A DNA stretch of 47,112 nucleotides. It comes from Bacteroidia bacterium (lineage in GTDB: Bacteria; Bacteroidota; Bacteroidia; 2-12-FULL-35-15). Under the pieces are notes generated by a model, which made no database searches, was not told the DNA's origin, and was given only the letters and a program-made list of their open reading frames with translations. Positions 8,631 to 17,161 of this stretch are shown one piece after another; the first letter of the stretch is position 1; the number at the start of each line of letters is the position of its first letter. The stretch covers positions 1 through 47,112 of the forward strand of contig JAEUTU010000056.1 in the NCBI GenBank assembly GCA_016786925.1. The letters are read 5' to 3'. Both the position numbers and the translations under genes were made by a program.

Positions 8631-9281
8631 ATGGAATTAGAGATTCAATCTGCTCCTCAAAAGACAATAGGGGAAAAACTGGCGAAATTCATTTCCTATG
8701 TGTTTCATCCGCTTTTAATGCCTACCTATGGTTTTCTGGCTTTACTATTTACCAAAAACTATATCTCCACATTTACTCCTCTGGTATTAAAGATCTTTTT
8801 AGTGGGCGTTACGTTCGTTTTTACATTCATCATGCCTGCCATCAATGCATTGATATTATTACGATTGAAACGCATTAAAAGTCTGGAAATGGAAAACTCG
8901 GAAGAACGCTATGTACCATACATCAGTACCGCGTTATTTTATTTTTCCTTGTATTACTTATTCCATACAGCAGGTGATTTCCCTTCCATATTTAAGCTAT
9001 TGATACTCGGAGCTGCTATATCTATCCTACTTACATTGATCATTAATTTGAAATGGAAGATCAGTGCGCATGCGATTGGTATAGGAGGCACCGTGGCTGC
9101 TATCATTGGGATCTCGTTCCGATTAATGATCGATCTGCAGCTGATCGCTATTATTTCTATTTTAGTTGCAGGCTTAGTCGGCTTTGCCCGCCTAAAACTA
9201 AATGCACACACCCCGGCACAGGTATATACCGGTTTTCTACTTGGTTTTTTGGTAGAATTCACATTAATGCTCTTTCTCTAA
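8631..9281 (+). CDS. PAP2-like integral membrane protein
   Basis: The 216-residue protein has about six hydrophobic segments. Scattered residues recall the phosphatidic acid phosphatase type 2 signature: E-E-R-Y-V-P around R93-P96, S145-A-H147, and R187 with H193 in ARLKLNAHTPAQVYTG. The final aspartate of the classical motif is replaced (Q197), so activity is uncertain; homologues in Bacteroidota are usually called PAP2-like or hypothetical. If active it would remove a phosphate from a lipid such as a polyprenyl diphosphate at the inner membrane. It starts one base after the rpoN stop and is almost certainly co-transcribed with it. Confidence 0.75.
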   Translation: MELEIQSAPQKTIGEKLAKFISYVFHPLLMPTYGFLALLFTKNYISTFTPLVLKIFLVGVTFVFTFIMPAINALILLRLKRIKSLEMENSEERYVPYISTALFYFSLYYLFHTAGDFPSIFKLLILGAAISILLTLIINLKWKISAHAIGIGGTVAAIIGISFRLMIDLQLIAIISILVAGLVGFARLKLNAHTPAQVYTGFLLGFLVEFTLMLFL

Positions 9282-9340
9282 TATTTATTAACTTTTTGAC
9301 GATTGTTTTTAAAAAAGGCATAGCAAAAATGTTTTTTTCA

Positions 9341-9348
9341 TATATTTG
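9341..9348 (+). promoter_or_regulatory. Probable -7 element before the 9.4-kb lipoprotein gene
   Basis: TATATTTG matches TAnnTTTG. It predicts a transcript start near 9355, downstream of the first possible ATG (9353), and therefore favours a start codon at 9368 or 9374. No matching -33 TTTG is seen at the right distance. Confidence 0.45.
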
Positions 9349-9367
9349 GTATATGAAATACTACGCT

Positions 9368-10264
9368 ATGAAAATGAAAACAAACTATGCTTATCTTTTG
9401 CTTTTAGGTGCTTCTATGACACTTTTTGCTTGTGGAGGTTCTGAAACAGAAACGGATGAAGTATCACTTACTGATACTACTACCGCTAAAAGTGAAAAAG
9501 ATTCTAAAGCACAAAATGTATTTTATTCTATTCCTTCACCGGTAGAAACAACCAGCTTGCTGAAGGCTGCCGGAGCAAAATACAATAGTGCATACTTAAA
9601 TCCAATAGACAATGTATCCCAATACTCTTCTGTAAAGTCAAAGGCGTTGAACTTGGGTATTTATGGTGCTGATTTAAGCTTCACCAGCATGTTTGACAAG
9701 ACACAGGAATCAATGCTTTATTTGCGTTGTACCAATAAACTAGCAACAGGTTTAGGGATCAGTGGTTCTTTTGATGAGAAAACAACTGAGCGTATTGAAG
9801 CGAACATGGAAAACAGAGATTCTTTGTTGTCGATCATTTCTGATTCCTATTGGAATGCTGATTCTTACCTAAAAGAAAATGGCCAGCCGGGTGTTTCTGC
9901 ACTTATTATTGCAGGAGGATGGGTGGAAGGTCTTTATATTGCTACGAAGATCGCAACTGACACTAAAAACGAAGATGTGTCTACCCGTATTGGAGAACAA
10001 AAGCTTTCTTTGGATAATTTAATGGCACTTCTGGATAGCTACAAGGCTGATAACGAAGGCGTTGCTGAGGTGCATGCATTAATGAGCCCTTTAAAAGCAG
10101 TGTATGATGGAATCAAAGTAGAGCCAACAGAAACTACAGTAAGTACTGATAAAGAAAAAGGTGTTACCACTATTGGTAACAATGCTTCTTACAAGATAAC
10201 AGCGGATCAATTAAAACAAATTTCAGATAAAGCAGCGGAGATCCGAAACAAAATGATTCAATAA
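9368..10264 (+). CDS. Hypothetical lipoprotein
   Basis: The family is not recognised. From the ATG at 9368 the product is 298 residues with an SPII signal (MKMKTNYAYLLLLGASMTLFAC) and lipobox LFAC, followed by a short acidic, S/T-rich linker. The mature part looks largely alpha-helical, with repeated segments around residues 70-230 and a final helix. Other possible starts are 9353 and 9374; the open frame extends to 9053, but that part overlaps the PAP2-like gene and has no signal sequence. Its stop overlaps the next gene's ATG by one base, so the two are translationally coupled. Substrate or partner is unknown. Confidence 0.8.
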   Translation: MKMKTNYAYLLLLGASMTLFACGGSETETDEVSLTDTTTAKSEKDSKAQNVFYSIPSPVETTSLLKAAGAKYNSAYLNPIDNVSQYSSVKSKALNLGIYGADLSFTSMFDKTQESMLYLRCTNKLATGLGISGSFDEKTTERIEANMENRDSLLSIISDSYWNADSYLKENGQPGVSALIIAGGWVEGLYIATKIATDTKNEDVSTRIGEQKLSLDNLMALLDSYKADNEGVAEVHALMSPLKAVYDGIKVEPTETTVSTDKEKGVTTIGNNASYKITADQLKQISDKAAEIRNKMIQ

Positions 10265-10731
10265 TGCGTAAAACGCAAGCGATGAAAACATTTACTCCAT
10301 TCAAAACCATTATGACGATGTTCGTAATGGTTTTATTTTTTTATCAGGCAAACGCTCAGTGCAATGCTTTCATAAAAAAGAAATGCATGCCGAACATTGC
10401 TCCATTTACACACAATGGACAAACCAATACTTCTATGCTCACACCGGGACATAGTATTGAAGTAGATTTAACTATCTATTCCGGCCAGGACTATCGTATT
10501 CTTGTTTGTGGCGAAGAGATCCTTGGTGAATGCTCCTTTAAAGTAATGGATCAATCCCGAAAGGTACTGTTCGATAGTAAAAAGAATGATTCAACTGATT
10601 TCTGGGATTTTAAATCGAAATCCAGTCAGCAATTGATCGTTGAGGTTTCGGCAAATGCTCCTGAATCAACAAGCTCTACACCTCCATCAGGTTGTGTTTC
10701 GGTTTTAGTAGGATTTAAAAAGGACAAGTAG
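10264..10731 (+). CDS. Small exported protein of unknown function
   Basis: The 155-residue product has an N-terminal hydrophobic segment ending in FFYQANAQ, a typical SPI cleavage context in Bacteroidota, so it should be periplasmic or secreted. The mature part contains several cysteines (CNAFIKKKCMP, ILVCGEEILGEC, GCVSV) that could form disulfides, and a beta-sandwich-like stretch around PGHSIEVDLTIYSGQDYRI. I do not recognise the family. Its ATG overlaps the preceding lipoprotein's stop (ATAATG), suggesting the two act together. An alternative start, MKTFTPF, lies seven codons in. Confidence 0.75.
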   Translation: MRKTQAMKTFTPFKTIMTMFVMVLFFYQANAQCNAFIKKKCMPNIAPFTHNGQTNTSMLTPGHSIEVDLTIYSGQDYRILVCGEEILGECSFKVMDQSRKVLFDSKKNDSTDFWDFKSKSSQQLIVEVSANAPESTSSTPPSGCVSVLVGFKKDK

Positions 10732-10735
10732 GTAT

Positions 10736-11194
10736 TTATTTTATTCCTTGCATCTTACTTTTAGAAACGATGCTGCATGTAAATCTGCTGATGCAGGTTA
10801 ATTCTTCGTTTTCATTATAGATCTTGATCTCCCAGATGTGATTCATGCCTTTCACATGAATGGGCTTACAAATACCGGTTACTATTCCTCCGGTAACAGC
10901 TTTGATATGATTCGCATTGATCTCGATGCCTACACCAATAAATAATTCAGGATTTACACAAAGCCAGGAAGCAATACTGCCCAATGTTTCGGCAAGTGCT
11001 ACAGAAGCACCACCATGTAAAAGACCAAAGGGTTGCTTCGTTCTTCCATCCACCGGCATTGTTCCTTTTATGTAATCAGGACCTATTTCAGTTACACGAA
11101 TGTGTAAAGACTCAGCCAGAGTATTTGGATTCATCCAATCCAATGCTTCTACAGTTGGATGACCAAACCAGATCTTGTTTTCTGCCATATTCAT
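10736..11194 (-). CDS. Hotdog-fold acyl-CoA thioesterase (PaaI/YdiI-like)
   Basis: The 152 residues match the YdiI/MenI/EntH branch of hotdog thioesterases, which hydrolyse aromatic or aliphatic acyl-CoA esters. The catalytic segment HGGASVALAETLGSIASW (H60, E69) is near-canonical, and IGVGIEINANHIKAV follows as in DHNA-CoA hydrolases. A role in menaquinone synthesis (DHNA-CoA hydrolysis) or in general CoA-ester turnover are both possible; the neighbours do not decide. It overlaps the dnaG stop by one base (TAATG on the minus strand) and is therefore the second gene of that unit. A start two codons later (MAENK) is also possible. Confidence 0.9.
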   Translation of the reverse strand: MNMAENKIWFGHPTVEALDWMNPNTLAESLHIRVTEIGPDYIKGTMPVDGRTKQPFGLLHGGASVALAETLGSIASWLCVNPELFIGVGIEINANHIKAVTGGIVTGICKPIHVKGMNHIWEIKIYNENEELTCISRFTCSIVSKSKMQGIK

Positions 11195-13194
11195 TATTTA
11201 ACAATGATCCTTCCTAATAGCGCATTGAATTCACGCTTGGCTTCCAACAATTGATGCTGTGTTTGCATCAACTGAACCAATTCTTCTTCAGGAGGATTTT
11301 CTTTCAATCGTTTTTGAATATTATGGATCATGATCTCTAATCGTCTGCTTTTTAAGGCATATACAGCATTCAGAACCGACTTCTTCAACACATCTTCCTC
11401 CATGGTAATATAAATGCCATGCTGCTCCCAATTTGAAAGTGAATGAGGAGTACTTACCAAATCGACCGTCAGAGAACTGATCGCATTGTTCTCATGACCA
11501 ATAAAGTAATTATAATCCGGAACATTTTCTTTATCCAACTGCTCCACAAACTCAGTATAGATGCGGTTGTAAAGTAAATTATCTAAAACAATATCATCGT
11601 TCTGAAGTTCATGGATCAATAGCTGAGCCACTGTAACACCAACTTCCATAGGCTTTCCATCATCATCCTGCACCTCTACACGAACTTCTTTATTTCCATA
11701 ATTGATCAGCAAACGGATAATATCTCTTTCCTGATGTTCTGCATCGGCACTAACTGCATCTTTCTTTTCTTCGCTGATCAGCTCTTCGATGTAACTATTA
11801 TCTTCAGAAGGCTCTACCGGCTGATTTCGCTTTTCATTGTATTTTTTACTGCGGATCTTATTCAGTTCACTCAGCAAAATATGCTCTTCCACATCCATGA
11901 TGCGGCTACATTCTTTTACATATACCGAACGATAGATCGCCTCCGGAATAAGTGCAATACTCTCCACGATCTCTTTGATCAATCCTGCTTTTTTGATCGG
12001 ATCGTTCTTCACTTCATTCATCAACAAATTTGTTTTGAATGAAATAAAATCTTTAGAGTTATTTTTTATAAAATCTTTTAACTGCTCAGAGCTTACTTTT
12101 TTAGAATAAGAATCCGGATCATCACCATCGGGAAACAACAACACTTTTACATTCAATCCTTCTTCCAGAATAAGATCGATCCCTCTGAAACTGGCTTTTA
12201 TACCGGCACTATCACCATCATACAAAATGGTGATGTTATTGGTAAAGCGTCTGATGAGTTTGATCTGACCATGTGTAAGCGATGTACCGCTGCTCGCCAC
12301 CACATTCTCTATCCCTGCCTGATGCATGGAAATAACATCGGTATATCCTTCTACTAAAAAACAATTGTCCTGATTGATGATCTCTTTCTTTGCGAAATAG
12401 ATCCCATACAGTACATCACTTTTATGATAGATCTCTGTTTCGGGAGAGTTGATGTATTTCGCGATCTTCTTGGTATCTGTCCGTAATGTTCTACCACCGA
12501 ATGCGATCACGCGCCCGGTAACATTATGAATAGGAAACATCACGCGTCCCCAGAAACGATCAGAATATTTTATATCCTGTTGATGGGTTTGTCCTTCTTC
12601 CGTTCCTTCCTCTCTGTCGTTCTTATATTCAATGGTCAATCCCGATTTAACAAGATACTCCATCTTATAGCCACTGGCTAAAGCGATCTCACTAAAGGCA
12701 TTCCGTTGGTTGATGCTATAACCGAGTTGAAACTTTTGAATGATATCTTCTCTGAAACCTCTTTCTTTAAAATAGCCTAAACCAACCGATTTTCCTTCAT
12801 CGGTATTGTATAGATTTTCGGAAAAATGTTTTTGAGCAAAAGAGGATACAACAAACAAACTTTCGCGGTCGTTGTGCGATTGGATCTGTTCAGGCGATTG
12901 CTCTTCCTCTTGAATATCGATGTTGTATTTTTTAGCAAGGAAACGCAAGGCGTCCGGGTAGGTCATCGCTTCCTTTTCCATCAGGAAGTTCACAGCATTA
13001 CCACCCTTACCACAACCAAAGCATTTGCAGATCCCTTTGGCAGGGGAAACGTAAAACGAAGGTGTTTTTTCATCATGAAAAGGACATAAGCCGATCAGGT
13101 TGGCACCACGTTTTTTTAGTGCCACATAATCGCCTACTACTTCTTCGATGCGTGCTGCATCAAAAATTTTATCTATGTCCTCTTTGGTGATCAT
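11194..13194 (-). CDS. dnaG: DNA primase
   Basis: DnaG lays RNA primers at the replication fork and works with the DnaB helicase. The 666-residue product has an N-terminal CHC2 zinc-binding domain (C37, H40, C58, C61 in CPFHDEKTPSF and KCFGCGKGG). The catalytic TOPRIM core has EGYTD (E282, D286) and YDGDSAG (325-331). A long helical C-terminal region, presumably helicase binding, ends in repeated leucine- and glutamate-rich helices. The length is normal for Bacteroidota primases. It reads into the thioesterase gene. A terminator for the gene upstream stands just before the start, so dnaG probably has its own promoter, which I could not place. Confidence 0.97.
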   Translation of the reverse strand: MITKEDIDKIFDAARIEEVVGDYVALKKRGANLIGLCPFHDEKTPSFYVSPAKGICKCFGCGKGGNAVNFLMEKEAMTYPDALRFLAKKYNIDIQEEEQSPEQIQSHNDRESLFVVSSFAQKHFSENLYNTDEGKSVGLGYFKERGFREDIIQKFQLGYSINQRNAFSEIALASGYKMEYLVKSGLTIEYKNDREEGTEEGQTHQQDIKYSDRFWGRVMFPIHNVTGRVIAFGGRTLRTDTKKIAKYINSPETEIYHKSDVLYGIYFAKKEIINQDNCFLVEGYTDVISMHQAGIENVVASSGTSLTHGQIKLIRRFTNNITILYDGDSAGIKASFRGIDLILEEGLNVKVLLFPDGDDPDSYSKKVSSEQLKDFIKNNSKDFISFKTNLLMNEVKNDPIKKAGLIKEIVESIALIPEAIYRSVYVKECSRIMDVEEHILLSELNKIRSKKYNEKRNQPVEPSEDNSYIEELISEEKKDAVSADAEHQERDIIRLLINYGNKEVRVEVQDDDGKPMEVGVTVAQLLIHELQNDDIVLDNLLYNRIYTEFVEQLDKENVPDYNYFIGHENNAISSLTVDLVSTPHSLSNWEQHGIYITMEEDVLKKSVLNAVYALKSRRLEIMIHNIQKRLKENPPEEELVQLMQTQHQLLEAKREFNALLGRIIVK

Positions 13195-13196
13195 TC

Positions 13197-13227
13197 AAAT
13201 AAAAAAGCATTCCGTTTAGGGAATGCT
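13197..13227 (-). terminator. Rho-independent terminator between the transglycosylase-like gene and dnaG
   Basis: Read on the minus strand, an 8-bp stem (13227-13220 with 13213-13206, AGCATTCC) with a 6-base loop is followed by a T run. It ends the transcript of the 13.3-14.7 kb gene three bases before dnaG begins. Confidence 0.8.
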
Positions 13228-13261
13228 AATTTACGAAAAATATGAAGGTGTTTGACAATAA

Positions 13262-14653
13262 TTACTTGCCATTCAAGCGAGCCATAACGCGCATAACATC
13301 CTGATTTTCTGGGTTCAGTTTAAGCGATTTTTTGTAATAATCGATCGCTTTTTCTTTGTTTCCCATTTGTCGCGATGCATCGCCAAGTCCCTGATAAACA
13401 GTCCATGAGCCCGGATTTAACACCTCGTAGTGCTTAAATAACTTATAGGCTTCTTCTGCATTTCTTGTTTTTAACAGGTGAAAGCCGATATCGTTGATAT
13501 GATCTTCATTGTAAGGGTATTTGAAAGGTGTTAAACCGGCTAATTCGGTTTCAACTGTTTTTACTTTCGTTATAAAATAATCGAAAGGAATAACACCTTC
13601 TTTCAAATCGTTCTCATATTTCTGAATACAACCTTGTAAAAAGTTACACTCATCATAAGGCGCACATTTGCATTGAACATAACTATTAAACATTTTATCT
13701 CCTTCGATCAGATAAACGGAATCGGTTGGTTGCATCACAATGTTATCGAAACTACAGAATGCTGCTAAAGCCAACTGAGAATAGTTTTGTGAAGCATTTC
13801 TGAATCCTCCGTATGTAGTTTGCCATACTTGTTGAATCAATTGCATTCCACCTTCCGTAGGGTTGATCTTGCGGATAACACCTGCTACATTTCCTGCTCC
13901 TGCATGGTATGAATGAAGTACCAATAAACGAAACCAAAGATCCGTTTCATTGTATTTCACATGTGCACTGTCGAGCATTGCTCTTGTATATGGAATGCAT
14001 ATTCTGTTCAATAAACGGGATGCACCCAAAGCAGCCTTTTCTACATCGGTTCTTTCATCCACATACTTATTTACTTTTAATCCTTGCTTGATCGCAACAG
14101 CTTTCATCAACTGAAAAGGACCGTTAGCTCCAACCGTTGATTTAGTATGGGTTTTACCGGGACTTTCGATCAATAGAATAGCTTGTGCATACCATGGATC
14201 CACTCCATTTTGTTTGAAAACATCAATGGATTTGCTGATGGTAGGAATTACCTTTTTGAATTCGTAAAAATCTTTTTTTCCTGCTGTTAAAAGGATAGAG
14301 ACGCTATCCGGCACACCATGTATTTTTCTGATGCTGTCTTTATAGGTCGTTTTTGAAAGATCGGTTAATTTATTCCAGTCTTTTAAGTAAACTTTATCTA
14401 CAATTTTTCTTGCCCCTGCTACATTCACCAATGCCGAATCGGGTGTAAGTGCCATGATCTGCTGCCAAAATTTGGCTTGAGGTAAATTGTGCCAGCCTTC
14501 TGAATACAGAAATTCATCGTTGATGAACTGGATCTTATTGACTTCATTATAACCTACCGCATATTTTTCTACTACAGCTACTTTGCTCATGTCGGTTTGA
14601 GCAAACATAGTGCTTGCAGATAAAATGATGAATATGCTGGCGATCTTTTTCAT
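13262..14653 (-). CDS. Lytic-transglycosylase-like (SLT) exported protein with C-terminal TPRs
   Basis: An SPI signal (MKKIASIFIILSASTMFAQ) exports the 463-residue protein. Residues of about 150-280 resemble the goose-lysozyme-like SLT fold of soluble lytic transglycosylases: LLIESPGKTHTKSTVGANG carries the E-S motif with the presumed catalytic glutamate at about 163, GPFQLMKAVA corresponds to GLMQL, and SYHAGAGNVAGVI to AYNAGPGNV. The C-terminal 80 residues are two TPR units (EEAYKLFKHY; KEKAIDYYKKSLKLNP). It probably cleaves peptidoglycan or binds it, with TPRs for partners. An ATG three codons upstream (14662) is possible, but 14653 gives the better signal peptide. Confidence 0.85.
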   Translation of the reverse strand: MKKIASIFIILSASTMFAQTDMSKVAVVEKYAVGYNEVNKIQFINDEFLYSEGWHNLPQAKFWQQIMALTPDSALVNVAGARKIVDKVYLKDWNKLTDLSKTTYKDSIRKIHGVPDSVSILLTAGKKDFYEFKKVIPTISKSIDVFKQNGVDPWYAQAILLIESPGKTHTKSTVGANGPFQLMKAVAIKQGLKVNKYVDERTDVEKAALGASRLLNRICIPYTRAMLDSAHVKYNETDLWFRLLVLHSYHAGAGNVAGVIRKINPTEGGMQLIQQVWQTTYGGFRNASQNYSQLALAAFCSFDNIVMQPTDSVYLIEGDKMFNSYVQCKCAPYDECNFLQGCIQKYENDLKEGVIPFDYFITKVKTVETELAGLTPFKYPYNEDHINDIGFHLLKTRNAEEAYKLFKHYEVLNPGSWTVYQGLGDASRQMGNKEKAIDYYKKSLKLNPENQDVMRVMARLNGK

Positions 14654-14707
14654 GCTAATCATTGGCTTTTATATATCTGATTTTTAATTTTCATAAAAAT
14701 AGATTTC

Positions 14708-14739
14708 TAAAAGTAAGTTTTGAAAAGGTGGAATCCAAA
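14708..14739 (-). promoter_or_regulatory. Promoter of the transglycosylase-like gene
   Basis: On the minus strand, TTTG (14739-14736), a 20-base spacer and TACTTTTA (14715-14708) match the Bacteroidota consensus at all but the last base of the -7 element. It predicts a leader of about 45 bases before 14653. Confidence 0.6.
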
Positions 14740-14829
14740 CTTTTTAACAAACGTTTTCAACAATTAGGTTATTGTAACGCAGGATCGGCCGATAGGTTTC
14801 AATTGGTTTTTACTTATAATATATTTCAT

Positions 14830-14837
14830 TACTTTTG
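14830..14837 (+). promoter_or_regulatory. -7 element of the acyl-CoA dehydrogenase promoter
   Basis: TACTTTTG is an exact TAnnTTTG match 27 bases before the ATG at 14865. A weak TTGG (14803-14806) lies 23 bases upstream, slightly farther than usual. Confidence 0.55.
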
Positions 14838-14864
14838 TGCTTCAAATTATAAAATACACTAAGA

Positions 14865-16043
14865 ATGGCAACAGACAGATTTGAAGCTCATGATTATTAT
14901 TTAATGGATGAGTTACTTACAGACGAACATAAATTGATCCGTGAAACTGCACGTGCATGGGTGAAGAAAGAAGTTACTCCAATTGTTGAGGAAGCTTGTC
15001 AAACAACTACTTTCCCCAAACAATGGATCAAAGGATTAGCTGAGATCGGAGCGTTTGGTCCGTATATCCCTGCTGAATACGGTGGTCCGGGATTGGATCA
15101 AATTTCATACGGTATCATTATGCAAGAATTGGAGCGTGGAGATAGCGGTTTGCGTTCTACAGCATCTGTTCAAAGTTCTTTGGTAATGTTCCCGATCTAT
15201 ACATTCGGTACAGAAGAACAAAAGCGTAAATATTTGCCAAAATTGGCATCGGGTGATATGATGGGTTGTTTTGGATTAACAGAGCCTGATCATGGTTCAA
15301 ATCCTGCCGGAATGATCACTAATATTAAAGATAAAGGCGACCATTACTTATTAAATGGTGCAAAAATGTGGATCTCTAATGCTCCATTTGCTGATATTGC
15401 AGTTGTTTGGGCAAAAGATGAAGCAGGCGACATTCGCGGGATGGTAGTAGAAAGAGGAATGGAAGGATTTACAACGCCTGAAACACATGGAAAATGGAGT
15501 TTACGTGCAAGTGCAACAGGTGAATTGGTTTTCTCGAATGTTAAAGTTCCAAAAGAAAATTTATTCCCTACCGTTAAAGGTTTAAAAGGTCCGTTGAGTT
15601 GTTTGAACTCTGCGCGTTATGGTATCGCTTGGGGGGCAATCGGAGCGGCTATGGATTGTTATGATTCAGCATTACGTTACTCAAAAGAGCGTATCCAGTT
15701 TGGTAAACCGATCGGTGGATTCCAGTTAACTCAAAAGAAATTGGCTGAAATGATCACAGAGATCACTAAAGCACAATTATTGACTTGGAGATTAGGTGTT
15801 TTAAAGAATGAGCACAGAGCAACACCTGCTCAGATCTCTATGGCAAAACGTAATAATGTGAACATGGCATTGCAGATTGCACGTGAAGCGCGTCAGATCC
15901 ACGGTGGTATGGGTATCACAGGTGAATATCCGATCATGCGTCACATGATGAATCTTGAATCAGTTGTTACTTACGAAGGAACACATGATATTCACTTGTT
16001 GATCACTGGTATGGATGTTACCGGATTCAATGCTTTTCAATAA
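14865..16043 (+). CDS. gcdH: Acyl-CoA dehydrogenase, glutaryl-CoA dehydrogenase type
   Basis: This FAD enzyme oxidises, and in the glutaryl subgroup decarboxylates, acyl-CoA in lysine/tryptophan breakdown. The 392-residue product follows the GCDH pattern closely: GCFGLTEPDHGSNP for FAD binding, GKWSLRASATGELVF, the GCDH-typical KGLKGPLSCLNSARYGIAWG, and YEGTHDIH near the C-terminus with the catalytic glutamate at about 371. The substrate arginine expected in GCDH fits the LNSARYGI segment. It is monocistronic: its own -7 element lies upstream and a strong terminator downstream. Assignment to the family is secure; glutaryl-CoA as substrate is inferred from the motifs. Confidence 0.93.
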   Translation: MATDRFEAHDYYLMDELLTDEHKLIRETARAWVKKEVTPIVEEACQTTTFPKQWIKGLAEIGAFGPYIPAEYGGPGLDQISYGIIMQELERGDSGLRSTASVQSSLVMFPIYTFGTEEQKRKYLPKLASGDMMGCFGLTEPDHGSNPAGMITNIKDKGDHYLLNGAKMWISNAPFADIAVVWAKDEAGDIRGMVVERGMEGFTTPETHGKWSLRASATGELVFSNVKVPKENLFPTVKGLKGPLSCLNSARYGIAWGAIGAAMDCYDSALRYSKERIQFGKPIGGFQLTQKKLAEMITEITKAQLLTWRLGVLKNEHRATPAQISMAKRNNVNMALQIAREARQIHGGMGITGEYPIMRHMMNLESVVTYEGTHDIHLLITGMDVTGFNAFQ

Positions 16044-16060
16044 TTGAAGACTATTATTTT

Positions 16061-16096
16061 TAAAAAAGCGTGTTGGGCTCCAACACGCTTTTTTTA
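16061..16096 (+). terminator. Strong terminator after gcdH, symmetric
   Basis: A 10-bp perfect stem, 16067-16076 (AGCGTGTTGG) with 16080-16089, has a 3-base loop, six A upstream and at least six T downstream, so it could stop transcription in both directions. Confidence 0.93.
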
Positions 16097-16251
16097 TGGA
16101 AACGCCTTTGATACGTGTGTAATCATTTTCTAAAAAAAAGATGTAAATCATCACTGAATTCAATGCGAATCAGGTCTTTTAAATGGGAACACAATACGGT
16201 CAATTACTAATTTTAAAAAACAGTTAATAAATTAAGCGCAGAATATGGCTG

Positions 16252-16259
16252 TACCTTTG
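16252..16259 (+). promoter_or_regulatory. -7 element of the TauE/SafE permease promoter
   Basis: TACCTTTG matches TAnnTTTG, 24 bases before the ATG at 16283. The same octamer precedes the dioxygenase gene at 17132, but no clear -33 element is seen in either case. Confidence 0.5.
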
Positions 16260-16282
16260 TAAAAATATTGCACATTAGAGCA

Positions 16283-17089
16283 ATGGAAATTTTAGGGTAT
16301 ATAGCAGCAGTGTTGATTGGCGTGTCATTAGGCTTGATAGGTGCAGGCGGCTCTATTCTAACCATTCCTGTGTTGGTGTATCTATTAGGAATTGCTCCTG
16401 TAAATGCTACTTCCTACTCTCTTTTTATTGTTGGGATCTCCGCTTTTATTGGTGGTTTGAGGTATTTGAAAAATAATCTGATCTGCATTAAAACGGTCAT
16501 TGTATTCGGCATTCCATCGGTTCTAAGTATTTTTCTTACCCGTAAATATTTATTGCATCGTATACCCGATCATTTATTAAACATTGGCACTTTCGAGATC
16601 ACCAAAGATGCTGCATTAATGCTTTTGTTGGCTATTCTAATGGTAGTGGCTTCATTTACAATGATCCGCAAGCAAAAGATCCTACGTTCCGATGAACGCA
16701 GTAACAACTTTGAATACCGTTATTTTCTTATTTTTCAGCAAGGAATAATCGTAGGGGCATTAGTTGGTTTAGTAGGTGCCGGTGGCGGATTTTTGATCAT
16801 CCCGGCATTGGTCATGTTGGCAAAACTACCCATGAAATCGGCCATTGGAACTTCTTTAGCAATTGTAGCACTCAATTCCTCCATTGGATTTCTAAGTGAT
16901 TTTGGAACGCATGAGTTCAACTGGGGCTTTTTGCTTCTGTTTACATCGTTGGCCATCGTTGGCATTATGATCGGTAGTTATCTGTCTAAATTTATCAGCG
17001 GAAACAAACTAAAGCCTGTTTTTGGTTGGTTTATTTTAGTCATGGGAACTTATATCATTACCAAAGAACTCTTTTTTCCCGGAGTATAA
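16283..17089 (+). CDS. TauE/SafE family sulfite/sulfur-anion exporter
   Basis: This 268-residue inner-membrane permease has about eight hydrophobic segments in two halves, each opening with the family's glycine-rich turn: GVSLGLIGAGGSILTIPVLV near the N-terminus and GALVGLVGAGGGFLIIPALV in the middle. Members export sulfite, sulfoacetate, thiosulfate or take up organosulfur compounds. The next genes (persulfide dioxygenase and rhodaneses) suggest it exports sulfite or thiosulfate made in persulfide oxidation, an inference from context. The open frame extends five codons to a TTG at 16268; the ATG at 16283 fits the family start and the upstream -7 element. Confidence 0.92.
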   Translation: MEILGYIAAVLIGVSLGLIGAGGSILTIPVLVYLLGIAPVNATSYSLFIVGISAFIGGLRYLKNNLICIKTVIVFGIPSVLSIFLTRKYLLHRIPDHLLNIGTFEITKDAALMLLLAILMVVASFTMIRKQKILRSDERSNNFEYRYFLIFQQGIIVGALVGLVGAGGGFLIIPALVMLAKLPMKSAIGTSLAIVALNSSIGFLSDFGTHEFNWGFLLLFTSLAIVGIMIGSYLSKFISGNKLKPVFGWFILVMGTYIITKELFFPGV

Positions 17090-17131
17090 GTTTTGTAACA
17101 AAAATCACTGTAACTTAGTTTCTGATTGTCT

Positions 17132-17139
17132 TACCTTTG
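17132..17139 (+). promoter_or_regulatory. -7 element of the persulfide dioxygenase operon promoter
   Basis: TACCTTTG, identical to the element before the permease gene, ends 22 bases before the ATG at 17162. No good -33 TTTG is seen. Confidence 0.5.
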
Positions 17140-17161
17140 TGTCGTATTTAAAATATAACTC

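Noticed and set aside
9053..9352. Long upstream extension of the 9.4-kb lipoprotein frame
   Set aside because: It overlaps the PAP2-like gene in another frame, has unnatural composition, and would bury the signal peptide.
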